Under the pieces are notes generated by a model that searched no databases, was not told the DNA's origin, and saw only the letters and a program-made list of their open reading frames with translations. The translations under genes were made by a program, and so were the position numbers. Positions 1 to 7,523 of a stretch of 44,884 bases of DNA are shown one piece after another (the first letter of the stretch is position 1; the number at the start of each line of letters is the position of its first letter). Origin of the DNA: JAVBME01 sp031552765 (lineage in GTDB: Bacteria > Bacillota > Negativicutes > Acidaminococcales > JAISLQ01); the NCBI GenBank assembly GCA_031552765.1, contig JAVBME010000021.1, forward strand, positions 1 through 44,884. Direction: 5' to 3'.

Positions 1-60
<60 letters not shown>

Positions 61-64
61 ATAA

Positions 65-141
65 TGGCGACCCGGATGGGACTCGAACCCACGACCTCCG
101 CCGTGACAGGGCGGCATTCTAACCAACTAAACTACCGGGCC
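65..141 (-). tRNA. tRNA-Asp(GTC)
   Basis: Complete cloverleaf on the minus strand. The acceptor arm GGCCCGG pairs with CCGGGTC (one G-U), the anticodon stem CCGCC/GGCGG holds loop CTGTCAC with anticodon GTC, and the T loop is TTCGAGT. The 3' CCA is encoded in the DNA (65-67). It lies about 70 nt after the stop of the 221-residue gene and directly ahead of tRNA-Phe. Confidence 0.97.
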
Positions 142-214
142 AAGTATTTCTATTTTATGTGAAAACAACCGGTTTGTCAAGAAATACACTGCAAATACTT
201 GTTGTTTTTGTCAA

Positions 215-880
215 CTATTTGCTAAAAGACTCAAGTGTAGTTGTCAGGTGGCTTGCCAATAACTTTTCCAGTTCTTTTAAATTACGCGCATCGAACAACG
301 AAGTAGTCTCAACTACCCCATCAGCTTTTTTTTCCGCGTAAAACTCGTTTCTCAGCTCATTATAATAAACGGCCAACTGGCAGTTTCTGGCAAAATCGCT
401 ATAATCAAGCACCACCACCGAGCCGTTTATCAGCCGTTCAGGCTCAAACGGCCGGATATAAAGATCGAAACCGCCTATCCTCTCCGGCAGCTTCCTGCCG
501 TACTCCCAGTCGAAAATGCCTGTTTTCCTTACTACCATGCCTATCCGTTCAGAAGAGAACATTGCCATTTCCTCCAAACAAACCACCAGACGCTCTTTCA
601 ACCGCCCTTCAAAGACTTTCCTGTCCGGTGTTATAAACTGGATATCGCAATATTCATTGAGGCCAAAATAGCGCTTTACCATATAATCTTTCGTCGGGAG
701 ATTATAATAAGCCTCCACTTGTCTTCTCAGCTGCGGCGCAGCATAAGAAAAAAATAGCACCCTGTCTTTTTCTTCCAACAAATCTACAGACAAAGTAAAA
801 CCGCCAAGCTCCGGCGGCAGCTCAGCCAAATAAGGCCAATCCTCTTTTTTCGTTAAAAGCCCTTCTACTTCTTGCGCCAT
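215..880 (-). CDS. Hypothetical protein made of two copies of one domain (221 aa)
   Basis: I do not recognise this family and assign no function. The protein is soluble, with no signal peptide or membrane segment. It appears to be an internal duplication: residues 11-108 and 119-215 align, each beginning with K..W.Y, then LP.E.GGF (residues 21-28 and 131-138), a hydrophobic strand ending in a Y-containing turn (LFFSYA; VVLDYS), a Q.xVxxYYN motif (54-60; about 168-174) and a C-terminal leucine-rich helix (RLKERL; NLKELEKLL). The ATG at 880 is preceded by GAGGAAA at a workable distance, and a good promoter lies at 939-967. It stands alone between tRNA-Ala and tRNA-Asp, so context says little about its role. 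Confidence 0.8.
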   Translation of the reverse strand: MAQEVEGLLTKKEDWPYLAELPPELGGFTLSVDLLEEKDRVLFFSYAAPQLRRQVEAYYNLPTKDYMVKRYFGLNEYCDIQFITPDRKVFEGRLKERLVVCLEEMAMFSSERIGMVVRKTGIFDWEYGRKLPERIGGFDLYIRPFEPERLINGSVVVLDYSDFARNCQLAVYYNELRNEFYAEKKADGVVETTSLFDARNLKELEKLLASHLTTTLESFSK

Positions 881-938
881 ATATATTTCCTCTGCAATAA
901 TATTAAAAATATCAAATAACCCTCTTGGAACGCTATAA

Positions 939-967
939 ATGATACCATATCAAAGATATAAAGACAA
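939..967 (-). promoter_or_regulatory. Predicted sigma-A promoter of the 221-aa gene
   Basis: On the minus strand TTGTCT (962-967) is followed after 17 nt by TATCAT (939-944), with a TG one base ahead of the -10 (extended -10). This places the start about 50 nt ahead of the ATG at 880. It is a sequence match only. Confidence 0.6.
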
Positions 968-1023
968 TGTTTCCTTCCGCTACTTTAAACCAGAAAAAAT
1001 TGCCCTATAAAAAAACCTCAAAA

Positions 1024-1050
1024 CAAAAAAGGTCTGCCATGGCAGACCTT
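1024..1050 (-). terminator. Intrinsic terminator after tRNA-Ala
   Basis: The 18-nt perfect palindrome GGTCTGCCATGGCAGACC (1031-1048) is followed on the minus strand by a T-rich run, directly after the tRNA-Ala 3' end. It separates the tRNA from the promoter of the next gene. Confidence 0.85.
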
Positions 1051-1057
1051 GAATATT

Positions 1058-1133
1058 TGGTGGAGACGAGGGGGATCGAACCCCTGACCTCATGAATGCG
1101 AGCCATGCGCTCTCCCATCTGAGCTACGCCCCC
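1058..1133 (-). tRNA. tRNA-Ala(CGC)
   Basis: Complete cloverleaf on the minus strand. The acceptor arm GGGGGCG pairs with CGTCTCC through two G-U pairs, the anticodon loop CTCGCAT gives anticodon CGC (reads GCG), the T arm is AGGGG/CCCCT, and CCA is encoded (1058-1060). It lies 17 nt after the stop of the J-domain-like gene. The CGC isoacceptor is a supplementary alanine tRNA in genomes using GCG often. Confidence 0.95.
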
Positions 1134-1150
1134 AAGACTTTTACAGTATA

Positions 1151-2026
1151 TCATACGTCAAAGATAAATTCCAGCATTAATATCGCGCCCCACAGGCAGG
1201 CGCCGGCAAATATTATGCCGATACATATCCACTTTATCACTTCCATATAGGAAAAAACTTTATATGAAGCCTCTTTTGCAGGTTCTTCCTCTACCTGGCT
1301 GTTCTTTTTAAATGCCTGCGCTTTAATCTCTTCCACTACGTTGCGGGCAAACTTTATTGCCTGTGTGCATTTTTGCGCTTGATCTTTGTTTTTATGGGAA
1401 AGAGCCAGAGCGGTATTATACATACCGATAGCTTCTTCGTAGCGTTCCGCCCACATAAAAATGTCGCCAAGCGAAAATACAGCCCGGGAGTGAAGCTCGC
1501 ACACAGCTATATAGGCAAAGCTGTTTTCGCCCACTTTTTCCTTTATCTTGCCCAAAAGCGGCCACATGCCCCTTTTATACAGCTCTTCCGTCCTGTCGGC
1601 CGCTTCGTATTTAAAGGCCAGATCAGCGCCTGTGTTGCTCATCTGTTCTCTGACAAAGTCGTTGAACTCGGCAAAATATGTTTGCGTAGTAGCCATCATA
1701 GCGTCAAAACTATCATCTTTTTTTGAGAAAAATGCTTTCAGTTTGGGTGTCACTTTTACCGATTGGGCATTGCCGTCAGGATATTCCACTTTTTGCTCAG
1801 TACTCCCTGTTTCCCGTCTTAAATATTTTTCATTATAAGCACGGCGCTTTTCTTTGTCACGCAGGATATTGTAGGCTTTTTTCAAAAGGTTCTTGTATTC
1901 CGGACCTTCATTCCCGGCATCAGCAACCAGCCTGTCATAAGCCTCTTCCACTTCATCAGTGTTTGCCTGCCATGACAACTCTAATGTTGCATAATAATCT
2001 ACAAACTCGTCCGGTGTTATACTCAC
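1151..2026 (-). CDS. J-domain-like, TPR-like membrane-anchored protein lacking HPD
   Basis: The first 75 residues look like a DnaJ J-domain (DYYATLEL at the start, then an ending helix with the KKAYNILRDKEKRRAYNEKY pattern). The loop that should carry His-Pro-Asp reads ADAGNEG, so stimulation of DnaK is unlikely. The middle resembles a TPR hairpin (AERYEEAIGMYNTALALS). The last 29 residues form one hydrophobic membrane segment, so most of the protein probably faces the cytoplasm as a tail-anchored scaffold. I chose the GTG at 2026 (291 aa) because AGGTGAG sits 7 nt upstream; a longer frame from a TTG at 2083 has no such site. It follows the rpsI terminator, and a weak TTGCAT-17-TAAGAT promoter match precedes it. 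Function is unknown. Confidence 0.75.
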   Translation of the reverse strand: MSITPDEFVDYYATLELSWQANTDEVEEAYDRLVADAGNEGPEYKNLLKKAYNILRDKEKRRAYNEKYLRRETGSTEQKVEYPDGNAQSVKVTPKLKAFFSKKDDSFDAMMATTQTYFAEFNDFVREQMSNTGADLAFKYEAADRTEELYKRGMWPLLGKIKEKVGENSFAYIAVCELHSRAVFSLGDIFMWAERYEEAIGMYNTALALSHKNKDQAQKCTQAIKFARNVVEEIKAQAFKKNSQVEEEPAKEASYKVFSYMEVIKWICIGIIFAGACLWGAILMLEFIFDV

Positions 2027-2117
2027 CGCAAAGCTCACCTGCCTGCATGGACATACCTTTTGTCTAGCGCCTTTTACAATCAAATATATCTTATATTATT
2101 TCAGTTAAATATGCAAT

Positions 2118-2156
2118 TAAAAAACTCCGGTTGCCTTGTCGGCCGCCGGAGTTTTT
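2118..2156 (-). terminator. Intrinsic terminator of rplM-rpsI
   Basis: AAACTCCGG and CCGGAGTTT form the stem with a GC-rich loop, ending in a T run on the minus strand just after the rpsI stop. The stem is flanked by A on one side and T on the other, so it could work in both directions. Confidence 0.85.
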
Positions 2157-2160
2157 ACGA

Positions 2161-2553
2161 TTAACGTTTTGAGTATTGGGAAGCCTTACGGGCTTTTTTC
2201 AAGCCATATTTGCGGCGTTCCTTCTCACGCGGGTCGCGGGTCAGAAAACCTGCTTTTTTTAGAGCCGGACGATATTCTACATCCACCTTCAAAAGAGCGC
2301 GGGAGATACCGTGCCTGATAGCTCCGGCCTGGCCGGAGATGCCGCCGCCGTTTACATTGGCTATGACGTCGTATTTGCCGACGTTCTCAGTCAAAACTAA
2401 CGGTTGCTTTATTATCAGTTCCAATGTTTTCAGGCCAAAATACGCGGAAAGTTCGCGGTCGTTGATAACGATCTTGCCTTCACCCGGAACCAGGCGAACT
2501 CTGGCTACCGAAGATTTGCGACGGCCTGTCGCGTCGTAGTTTACTGCTGCCAT
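2161..2553 (-). CDS. rpsI: Ribosomal protein S9 (30S)
   Basis: Full-length S9 of 130 residues. The N-terminus carries YDATGRRKSSVARV, the middle has GGGISGQAGAIRHGISRAL, and the C-terminal tail ends in SQYSKR; in this family the basic tail reaches the P-site tRNA. It lies 23 nt after rplM, the normal rplM-rpsI pair, and the transcript ends at the terminator that follows directly. No departures from the family are visible. Confidence 0.98.
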   Translation of the reverse strand: MAAVNYDATGRRKSSVARVRLVPGEGKIVINDRELSAYFGLKTLELIIKQPLVLTENVGKYDVIANVNGGGISGQAGAIRHGISRALLKVDVEYRPALKKAGFLTRDPREKERRKYGLKKARKASQYSKR

Positions 2554-2576
2554 TTATTCTTTCCTCCTCCGGATGA

Positions 2577-3014
2577 TTATCTTATATCCATTTCCAGCAC
2601 TTCAGGCTTTTGCGCCGCGTGCGGATGTTCAGGACCTTTATATACTTTCAGTTTGGTCGCCATCTGGCGGCCCAGGTTGTTTTTCGGCAACATGCCGCGT
2701 ACAGCCAACTCTACCACGCGCTCAGGCATCTTTTTGAGCATATCGGCAGCCTTGGTAAAAGTGGTGCCGCCCGGGTAACCGCTGTGGCGAAAATAAGTCT
2801 TTTGCAGAAGTTTCTTGCCTGTAAATACAATCTTTTCGGCATTGACCACAATGACATGGTCTCCGGTGTCCATATGCGGAGTAAATGTCGGTTTGTTTTT
2901 TCCTCTGAGGACTTTGGCTACTTCAGCAGCCATGCGGCCGAGAGTTTTGCCTTCCGCGTCCACTACATACCACTTACGCTCAATGTCGGAAGGAGTGGCC
3001 ATGTATGTTTTCAT
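2577..3014 (-). CDS. rplM: Ribosomal protein L13 (50S)
   Basis: L13 of 145 residues, with the family features MATPSDIERKWYVVDAEGKT, a GDHVIVVNAEK segment and PHAAQKP near the end. The frame stays open upstream to 3062, but the start at 3014 is chosen because GGGAGGT lies about 10 nt before this ATG and family members begin here. L13 is an early assembly protein of the 50S subunit. The gene has its own promoter at 3108-3136 and a structured leader, consistent with feedback control by L13. Confidence 0.98.
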   Translation of the reverse strand: MKTYMATPSDIERKWYVVDAEGKTLGRMAAEVAKVLRGKNKPTFTPHMDTGDHVIVVNAEKIVFTGKKLLQKTYFRHSGYPGGTTFTKAADMLKKMPERVVELAVRGMLPKNNLGRQMATKLKVYKGPEHPHAAQKPEVLEMDIR

Positions 3015-3048
3015 AACTCGTATAACCTCCCTGAAGGATAATATCAAT

Positions 3049-3101
3049 ACTTTACCCAGCATGGACTTCCGGGGCTAAGGGAATCCGCTGAAAAGTCTCG
3101 T
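3049..3101 (-). promoter_or_regulatory. Probable L13 leader RNA
   Basis: Between the predicted start point and the rplM ribosome site the RNA can fold into one long arm: ACTTT (from 3096) with AAAGT (3049 side), then CAGC with GCTG, then GGA.TTCC with GGAA.TCC around a short loop. Its position fits the L13 leader family known from Bacillota, where L13 represses its own operon. The assignment rests on position and fold; I could not run a covariance search. Confidence 0.6.
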
Positions 3102-3107
3102 AAAGTC

Positions 3108-3136
3108 ATTTTATCGAAAATCGCCGGCAATGTCAA
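3108..3136 (-). promoter_or_regulatory. Sigma-A promoter of rplM-rpsI
   Basis: TTGACA (3131-3136), 17-nt spacer, TAAAAT (3108-3113) on the minus strand: a near-consensus vegetative promoter. It lies in the gap between the GNAT gene and rplM and makes rplM-rpsI independent of the inserted genes upstream. Confidence 0.85.
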
Positions 3137-3182
3137 CAATTAAACACTATATGGCAAAAGTTTATTTTATCTTAGAGAAACC

Positions 3183-3746
3183 TCATTTTTTTACCTGCAA
3201 CCATTCTTGTCTAGTCAGGCCATAATGCACGACGTCGCGGAAAACACCTTTTATCTTTACTTCTTCATATGCCAGTCCCTCTTTTTTAAGGCCGCACTTG
3301 GCCATGACCCTTCCCGAGCCTTCATTTCCTACATAATGCGTAAGTTCTACCCGGTTTAGACCTAACCGCTCAAAACAAAAACCAACCATGGCGCCGAGCG
3401 CGTCTGTCATATAGCCTTTGCCCCAATACTGGCGGTTGAGGATATAGCCGAAATTCGCCTTTTCATGCTCGCTGACAAGGCGCAGCTCTATACAGCCGAT
3501 GCATATTCCACTGTCTTTGAGCGCTATGGCAAAAACCCCCGGTCGCCGCTGGTAATAGCCCAGTATAGATGCGGCGGCCTCCGTCAGGTCTTTTACGCCG
3601 TCCCATTCGATATGACGTAAAGCCTCCTCATCACTGCCAAAGGCCAAAACATCCGCACAGTCGGTAATGTCGAAGCGACGCAGTAGTAATATGGTCGTGT
3701 CTAGGGTAGCGGTGCCGGCGAGAATTGCTTCACAGGTTTCTTTCAT
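3183..3746 (-). CDS. GNAT-family N-acetyltransferase (RimJ/RimL-like)
   Basis: A 187-residue GNAT protein that transfers acetyl from acetyl-CoA to an unknown amine. The acetyl-CoA binding motif A is seen as YILNRQYWGKGYMTDAL, and motif B as RVELTHYVGNEGSGRVMAKCGLKKEG, the usual 'neighbouring strand, then N..S..V..K.GF' pattern of RimJ/RimL-type enzymes. The opening TTILLLRRFDITDCADV matches the start of that subfamily. Its ATG lies 24 nt after the fic stop, with AGAGAGGT before it, so it is probably cotranscribed with fic. The substrate (ribosomal protein, antibiotic or metabolite) cannot be told from sequence. Confidence 0.88.
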   Translation of the reverse strand: MKETCEAILAGTATLDTTILLLRRFDITDCADVLAFGSDEEALRHIEWDGVKDLTEAAASILGYYQRRPGVFAIALKDSGICIGCIELRLVSEHEKANFGYILNRQYWGKGYMTDALGAMVGFCFERLGLNRVELTHYVGNEGSGRVMAKCGLKKEGLAYEEVKIKGVFRDVVHYGLTRQEWLQVKK

Positions 3747-3770
3747 GGCAACCTCTCTAATTATGCAGAT

Positions 3771-4997
3771 TTATAATTCAAATTTTATATTAAGCTGTTT
3801 TGCCAACTCATCAAGCTCCGACAATTTTAAAGAATAACGGAAAGACTTCTCACTTTTATCTACATCTATAATCTTGGTATTAGACGCAAGAAACTTCCTG
3901 ACAGTATTACTGCTGGCTTTAGCTTCATTTGCTATTTCAGATACAGTCAGACCTTCATCTGAAAAAAGTGTGTTTTCTAGCATTGTTTCTAAAAATTTTT
4001 CAATATTTTTCGAAAAACTTTCCTTAATAATAATTTCATACCGCAAATATTTCAAATATTTTTCGCCAATATCTACACGTACATTTAAAACTGTCTTAGC
4101 AATAATTTGCAAAAAACCAATTGTAAAAGCAGTTACTTCCCCTCTGCTATTTATATCATTCGCCGCTTTAAACAATCCGTAATACATATTTGCACTTTCT
4201 TTTATTGTTTTAGACAGGCTGACTGCCACCAGTGGCTGTAGCTCCTGGGCAAGCATATAACTGCTGATGAATCTGGCCATCCTTCCATTGCCGTCATAAA
4301 AAGGGTGTATATAACCAAACAGATAGTGGGGCACAGCTATATTTAACAACTTATTTGGTTTGTTTCCCTTGAGGATTTGAAGCAACTTATTGACATATTC
4401 AATTATCCTGCTCTCTGGATACAAACCTTTATGTATGATTTTTTGTGTTGCTGACAATACTTCAGATATATCTTTGCGAAAAAATTCACCATCAGGTGCA
4501 TTTGTCTCGTCAACAGCTATTACTTCCGGCAACACTATTTCATCATAAAGTCTCCTTATGTCTTCACAACTATCCAGTTCTATTTTTCGTTTCTCTATAG
4601 CAATCATATGATATTTTTTTACCATACCGGAGAAACGACGTTCTCGATCTGACACTTTCTTCTCTTCCAGCGCCGAGCGTATCTCACGTCTGGTACTGTG
4701 CACACCTTCTATTTCGTTAGTCAATTTCACTTCATCAAGCAATTGGCTTATCATATACTGATCCACTGCTCTTGATGGTAACTCGTCAACCACTCTTGCC
4801 AGTTCTTTGTCCGTTTTCCTTATTAAATCGACCAGTTCCAATATTTTTTCAGTTATTACAAAAAAAGCCGGCCATTCGCCAATTTTAAAATCCAGTTTTA
4901 CCGTGCTCTCGCTATTAAAGCGTTTTTCATAAATAGACTGGAACACAGCGGGGTTTTCCTTGTAAAATATTTTATTAAGGTTTTTATATGTTTCCAC
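3771..4997 (-). CDS. Fic-domain AMP-transferase with N-terminal inhibitory motif
   Basis: Fic proteins usually transfer AMP from ATP to a target hydroxyl. The active-site motif HPFYDGNGRMAR starts at His231 and is intact. The inhibitory helix motif (S/T)xxxE(G/N) is present as TNEIEG (93-98), ahead of the Fic core, as in class II Fic proteins that self-inhibit. The C-terminal region (about residues 345-408) looks like a winged helix-turn-helix (LTVSEIANEAKASSNTVRKFL), as in many Fic/DUF4172-like regulators. I chose the GTG at 4997 (408 aa) with AGAGGTGA just upstream. The gene is clearly more AT-rich than truA and rplM on either side, which suggests acquisition. No antitoxin gene is adjacent; the inhibitory helix is in cis. 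Confidence 0.9.
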   Translation of the reverse strand: METYKNLNKIFYKENPAVFQSIYEKRFNSESTVKLDFKIGEWPAFFVITEKILELVDLIRKTDKELARVVDELPSRAVDQYMISQLLDEVKLTNEIEGVHSTRREIRSALEEKKVSDRERRFSGMVKKYHMIAIEKRKIELDSCEDIRRLYDEIVLPEVIAVDETNAPDGEFFRKDISEVLSATQKIIHKGLYPESRIIEYVNKLLQILKGNKPNKLLNIAVPHYLFGYIHPFYDGNGRMARFISSYMLAQELQPLVAVSLSKTIKESANMYYGLFKAANDINSRGEVTAFTIGFLQIIAKTVLNVRVDIGEKYLKYLRYEIIIKESFSKNIEKFLETMLENTLFSDEGLTVSEIANEAKASSNTVRKFLASNTKIIDVDKSEKSFRYSLKLSELDELAKQLNIKFEL

Positions 4998-5020
4998 AAT
5001 GTCACCTCTTTTTGCAACAA

Positions 5021-5031
5021 TACATGATGTA
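5021..5031. promoter_or_regulatory. Short palindrome in the fic 5' region
   Basis: TACATGATGTA is a perfect 5-1-5 palindrome between the predicted fic promoter and its ribosome site. It could be an operator; the evidence is symmetry and position only. Confidence 0.3.
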
Positions 5032-5035
5032 ACAA

Positions 5036-5078
5036 AGACTATCTTACCAAAAAATATTATTTTTGGCAAGATAGTCTT
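5036..5078 (-). promoter_or_regulatory. Long inverted repeat containing a predicted fic promoter
   Basis: Two arms of about 20 nt (one mismatch, three-base centre) flank an AT-rich core. On the minus strand TTGCCA of one arm and TAAGAT of the other are 17 nt apart, matching a sigma-A promoter. The same structure could instead end the ecf-truA transcript, but it has no good T run on the minus strand and an AT-rich stem. Confidence 0.5.
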
Positions 5079-5109
5079 GCTTCAGAACTCAATATACAAT
5101 TAATGGCCT

Positions 5110-5844
5110 TCAATAAAAAACTTCCTGCAAATACAGCCCCTCGGCCGGCGCGGTCTTGCCGGCCAGGCGACGGTCTTTGGCTCTTAGTATATCGGAAAAA
5201 TCCTTAGGGCTTTTTTCTCCCCTGCCCACTTCTACCATGCTGCCTACAAGGTTTCGCACCATATGGTAGAGAAAGCCGTTGCCGGTTATTTCAAATACCG
5301 CTTCATCTTTGTCCCGCCGCCACAAGGCTTTTGTCATATTGCGCACCGGCAGGGAAGGGCTGGAGCCGCTGGCGCGGAAACTCGTGAAATCATGCTCGCC
5401 CACTATCATATCCGCTGCCTGCTGCATGGCGGCCATATCCAGCTTCTCCCCCAGCAGCCAGGCGTAGTTTATCCGGAAGGGGTCTGGCTGCCCGTTCTCA
5501 ACTATCCTATATATATAGCTTTTCCCTTTCGCGTCAAAGCGCGCGTTAAAACCTTCCGGCGCTTCTTCCGCCGCCAGAACGACGATATCGGGCGGCAGCA
5601 CGCTTCTCGACGCCGCCGGGATATTAGCCAGCGGAATACGGCCGGCAGTAGAAAAAGATACCACCTGACCGAGCGCGTGTACGCCGGCATCCGTGCGCCC
5701 AGAAGCGGTAATGGAAAGCTTTTCGCCAAATATCCGGGCGAGTTTTTCTTCCAGCGCTTGCTGTAGGGAAAAAGCGTTTGTCTGCCGTTGCCAGCCATGA
5801 TAGCGCGTACCGTCATAGGACAAAGTAAGCTTAAGCCAGCGCAT
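5110..5844 (-). CDS. truA: tRNA pseudouridine(38-40) synthase
   Basis: TruA isomerises uridines 38-40 in the anticodon stem of many tRNAs. The protein (244 aa, full length) shows the opening LTLSYDGTRYHGWQRQ, the catalytic loop SGRTDAGVHALGQV with catalytic Asp52, the KSYIYRI strand and the C-terminal GNGFLYHMVRN motif. Its ATG follows the ecfT stop by one base, so the two are translated together. The ecf-ecf-ecfT-truA order is common in Bacillota and is normally followed by rplM-rpsI; here fic and a GNAT gene intervene. Confidence 0.98.
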   Translation of the reverse strand: MRWLKLTLSYDGTRYHGWQRQTNAFSLQQALEEKLARIFGEKLSITASGRTDAGVHALGQVVSFSTAGRIPLANIPAASRSVLPPDIVVLAAEEAPEGFNARFDAKGKSYIYRIVENGQPDPFRINYAWLLGEKLDMAAMQQAADMIVGEHDFTSFRASGSSPSLPVRNMTKALWRRDKDEAVFEITGNGFLYHMVRNLVGSMVEVGRGEKSPKDFSDILRAKDRRLAGKTAPAEGLYLQEVFY

Positions 5845-5845
5845 A

Positions 5846-6658
5846 TCATAGACTCCCTTTTACCGCATACATAGCAGCGGCCAACAGCGACACCGCTAGC
5901 AATGCCACCGCATCGCCGCTGCCAAACTTGAGCTGGTTCATCCGGGTGCGGCCATCGCCGCCCCGGTAACAGCGCGCTTCCATAGCCACGGCCAGTTCTT
6001 CCGCCCGGCGAAAAGCGCTTAAAAAAAGCGGTATGAGTATAGGCAAAAGATTTTTGCCGCGCTTCAAGATATTGCCGCTGGCAAAATCCATGCCGCGCGC
6101 GCTTTGCGCTTTCATGATGCGTTCGGTTTCATTTAAAAGAGTCGGAATAAACCGCAGGGCAATGGTCATCATCATAGCCAGTTCATGCGCCGGCAGGCCG
6201 ATCTTCTTGAACGGTTTCAAGAGTATTTCAATGGCGTCGGTAAGTTCCAGCGGCGAAGTAGTCATCGTCAGTATAGAAGACAAGAGAATGAGAAAGATGA
6301 GGCGCGCTGCCATCAAAAAGCCTTGGTTCAAACCCTCTTTGGTTATAAATATGCTCCCCCACTGATAAAGGACCGTATGTTTTTCCGGTAGCACTATAGA
6401 AAACATATGTACCATAAAAGTGATAATAAGTATCGGCCAAAGCGGTTTTATCGAGCGGATAAGCTGGCCCGGATGCAGCCGGGCGACAGCCACAACCGCG
6501 GCGGTAAAGAAAAACAAAACCCCATAGGAAGAAAAGTCCGTAGTCAGAAAAACAAGGGAGATAACAGCCATAACCAAAAGTATTTTGCTCCGGGGATCCA
6601 GCCTGTGCAAAAAAGAATCACCGGGAAAATACTGGCCCAAAGTGATATTGCTAAGCAT
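5846..6658 (-). CDS. ecfT: ECF transporter transmembrane protein EcfT
   Basis: EcfT is the membrane scaffold joining the two ATPases to exchangeable substrate-binding S subunits in group II ECF importers. The 270-residue protein has the N-terminal signature SFLHRLDPRSKI, several hydrophobic segments and the two coupling-helix motifs SARGMDF and EARCYRGG. Start chosen at 6658 because GAGAGGGGG lies just upstream; this overlaps the end of ecfA2 by 8 nt. No S subunit is encoded nearby, so the module probably serves several vitamins or metals through S genes elsewhere. Confidence 0.95.
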   Translation of the reverse strand: MLSNITLGQYFPGDSFLHRLDPRSKILLVMAVISLVFLTTDFSSYGVLFFFTAAVVAVARLHPGQLIRSIKPLWPILIITFMVHMFSIVLPEKHTVLYQWGSIFITKEGLNQGFLMAARLIFLILLSSILTMTTSPLELTDAIEILLKPFKKIGLPAHELAMMMTIALRFIPTLLNETERIMKAQSARGMDFASGNILKRGKNLLPILIPLFLSAFRRAEELAVAMEARCYRGGDGRTRMNQLKFGSGDAVALLAVSLLAAAMYAVKGSL

Positions 6659-7523
6659 AAGAGCCCCCTCTCTGCTGGAGCATTGCATACAGTTCTTCGG
6701 CCAATTCCCGGCTGCTCAGGCAATTTTCACTTACGCCAAGACCATGGCCGCGTAAACAGTCGCCAAGCGCGACGATATCCGGCACATCTACGCCGGCGGC
6801 GAGCAGTTCTTTTTTATTGCTGCGGAAGATTTCTCCCGGACTGCCGTCAAGGATTATTTTCCCTTCCGACATGACCAGCAGGCGGTCAGCCAGCTGTATA
6901 GCCTCTTCCATACTGTGGGTGACCATTATGACAGCAGCCCCGGTTTCTTTATGAAGGGCGCGCGTTTCTTCATAGAATATATTGCGCGACACCGGGTCGA
7001 GGCCGGCCGACGGCTCGTCCAGTACCAAATAATCCGGCCGCATAGCTACAACGCCGGCGATTGCCACCCGGCGCATCTGGCCGCCGGACAGGCGAAAAGG
7101 CGAGCGCTGTCCAAAGCCGTCCTCGGCAAGGCGCACAAAGGCGAGCGCCTGACGCACCCTTTCATCCACTTCTTCTTCAGAAAGTCCCATATTGCGCGGA
7201 CCAAAAGCCACGTCTTCAAATACCGTCTCCGCAAACAACTGATGTTCAGGATATTGAAAAACTATCCCCACCTTGCGCCGGGCGGCAATATTTTCCGGCT
7301 TCTTGCCTATAAGGCTGATGCCGTCTGCCAGTACCTGTCCGCTATTTGGCGACAGCAACCCGGCCATGTGCTGCACGAGCGTCGATTTTCCCGAGCCGCT
7401 GTGACCCACCAAAGCCACAAATTCGCCTTTTTCCACCGACAGGCTGATATCATTCAAGGCCTGCCGCTGATAAGGCGTCCCCGGCATATATGTATAATTA
7501 GCCTTCTCTAAAACTACCGGCAT
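6651..7523 (-). CDS. ecfA2: ECF transporter ATPase EcfA2
   Basis: ABC ATPase of 290 residues, the second of a heterodimeric pair. It shows Walker A GHSGSGKST, a Q-loop (VFQYPEHQLFAETVFEDVAFGP), signature LSGGQMRRVAIAG, Walker B YLVLDEPSAGLD and switch His in MVTHSMEEA. The opening with an extended loop before the first strand (TYMPGTPYQRQAL) is typical of EcfA2 (CbiO2). It overlaps ecfA1 by 10 nt and ecfT by 8 nt, a tightly coupled operon. Confidence 0.96.
   Translation of the reverse strand: MPVVLEKANYTYMPGTPYQRQALNDISLSVEKGEFVALVGHSGSGKSTLVQHMAGLLSPNSGQVLADGISLIGKKPENIAARRKVGIVFQYPEHQLFAETVFEDVAFGPRNMGLSEEEVDERVRQALAFVRLAEDGFGQRSPFRLSGGQMRRVAIAGVVAMRPDYLVLDEPSAGLDPVSRNIFYEETRALHKETGAAVIMVTHSMEEAIQLADRLLVMSEGKIILDGSPGEIFRSNKKELLAAGVDVPDIVALGDCLRGHGLGVSENCLSSRELAEELYAMLQQRGGSYA

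Noticed and set aside
3049..3106. ACTTTAC/GTAAAGT stem as base of the L13 leader
   Set aside because: The 5' arm would lie upstream of the predicted start point, so I used the ACTTT beginning at 3096 instead.
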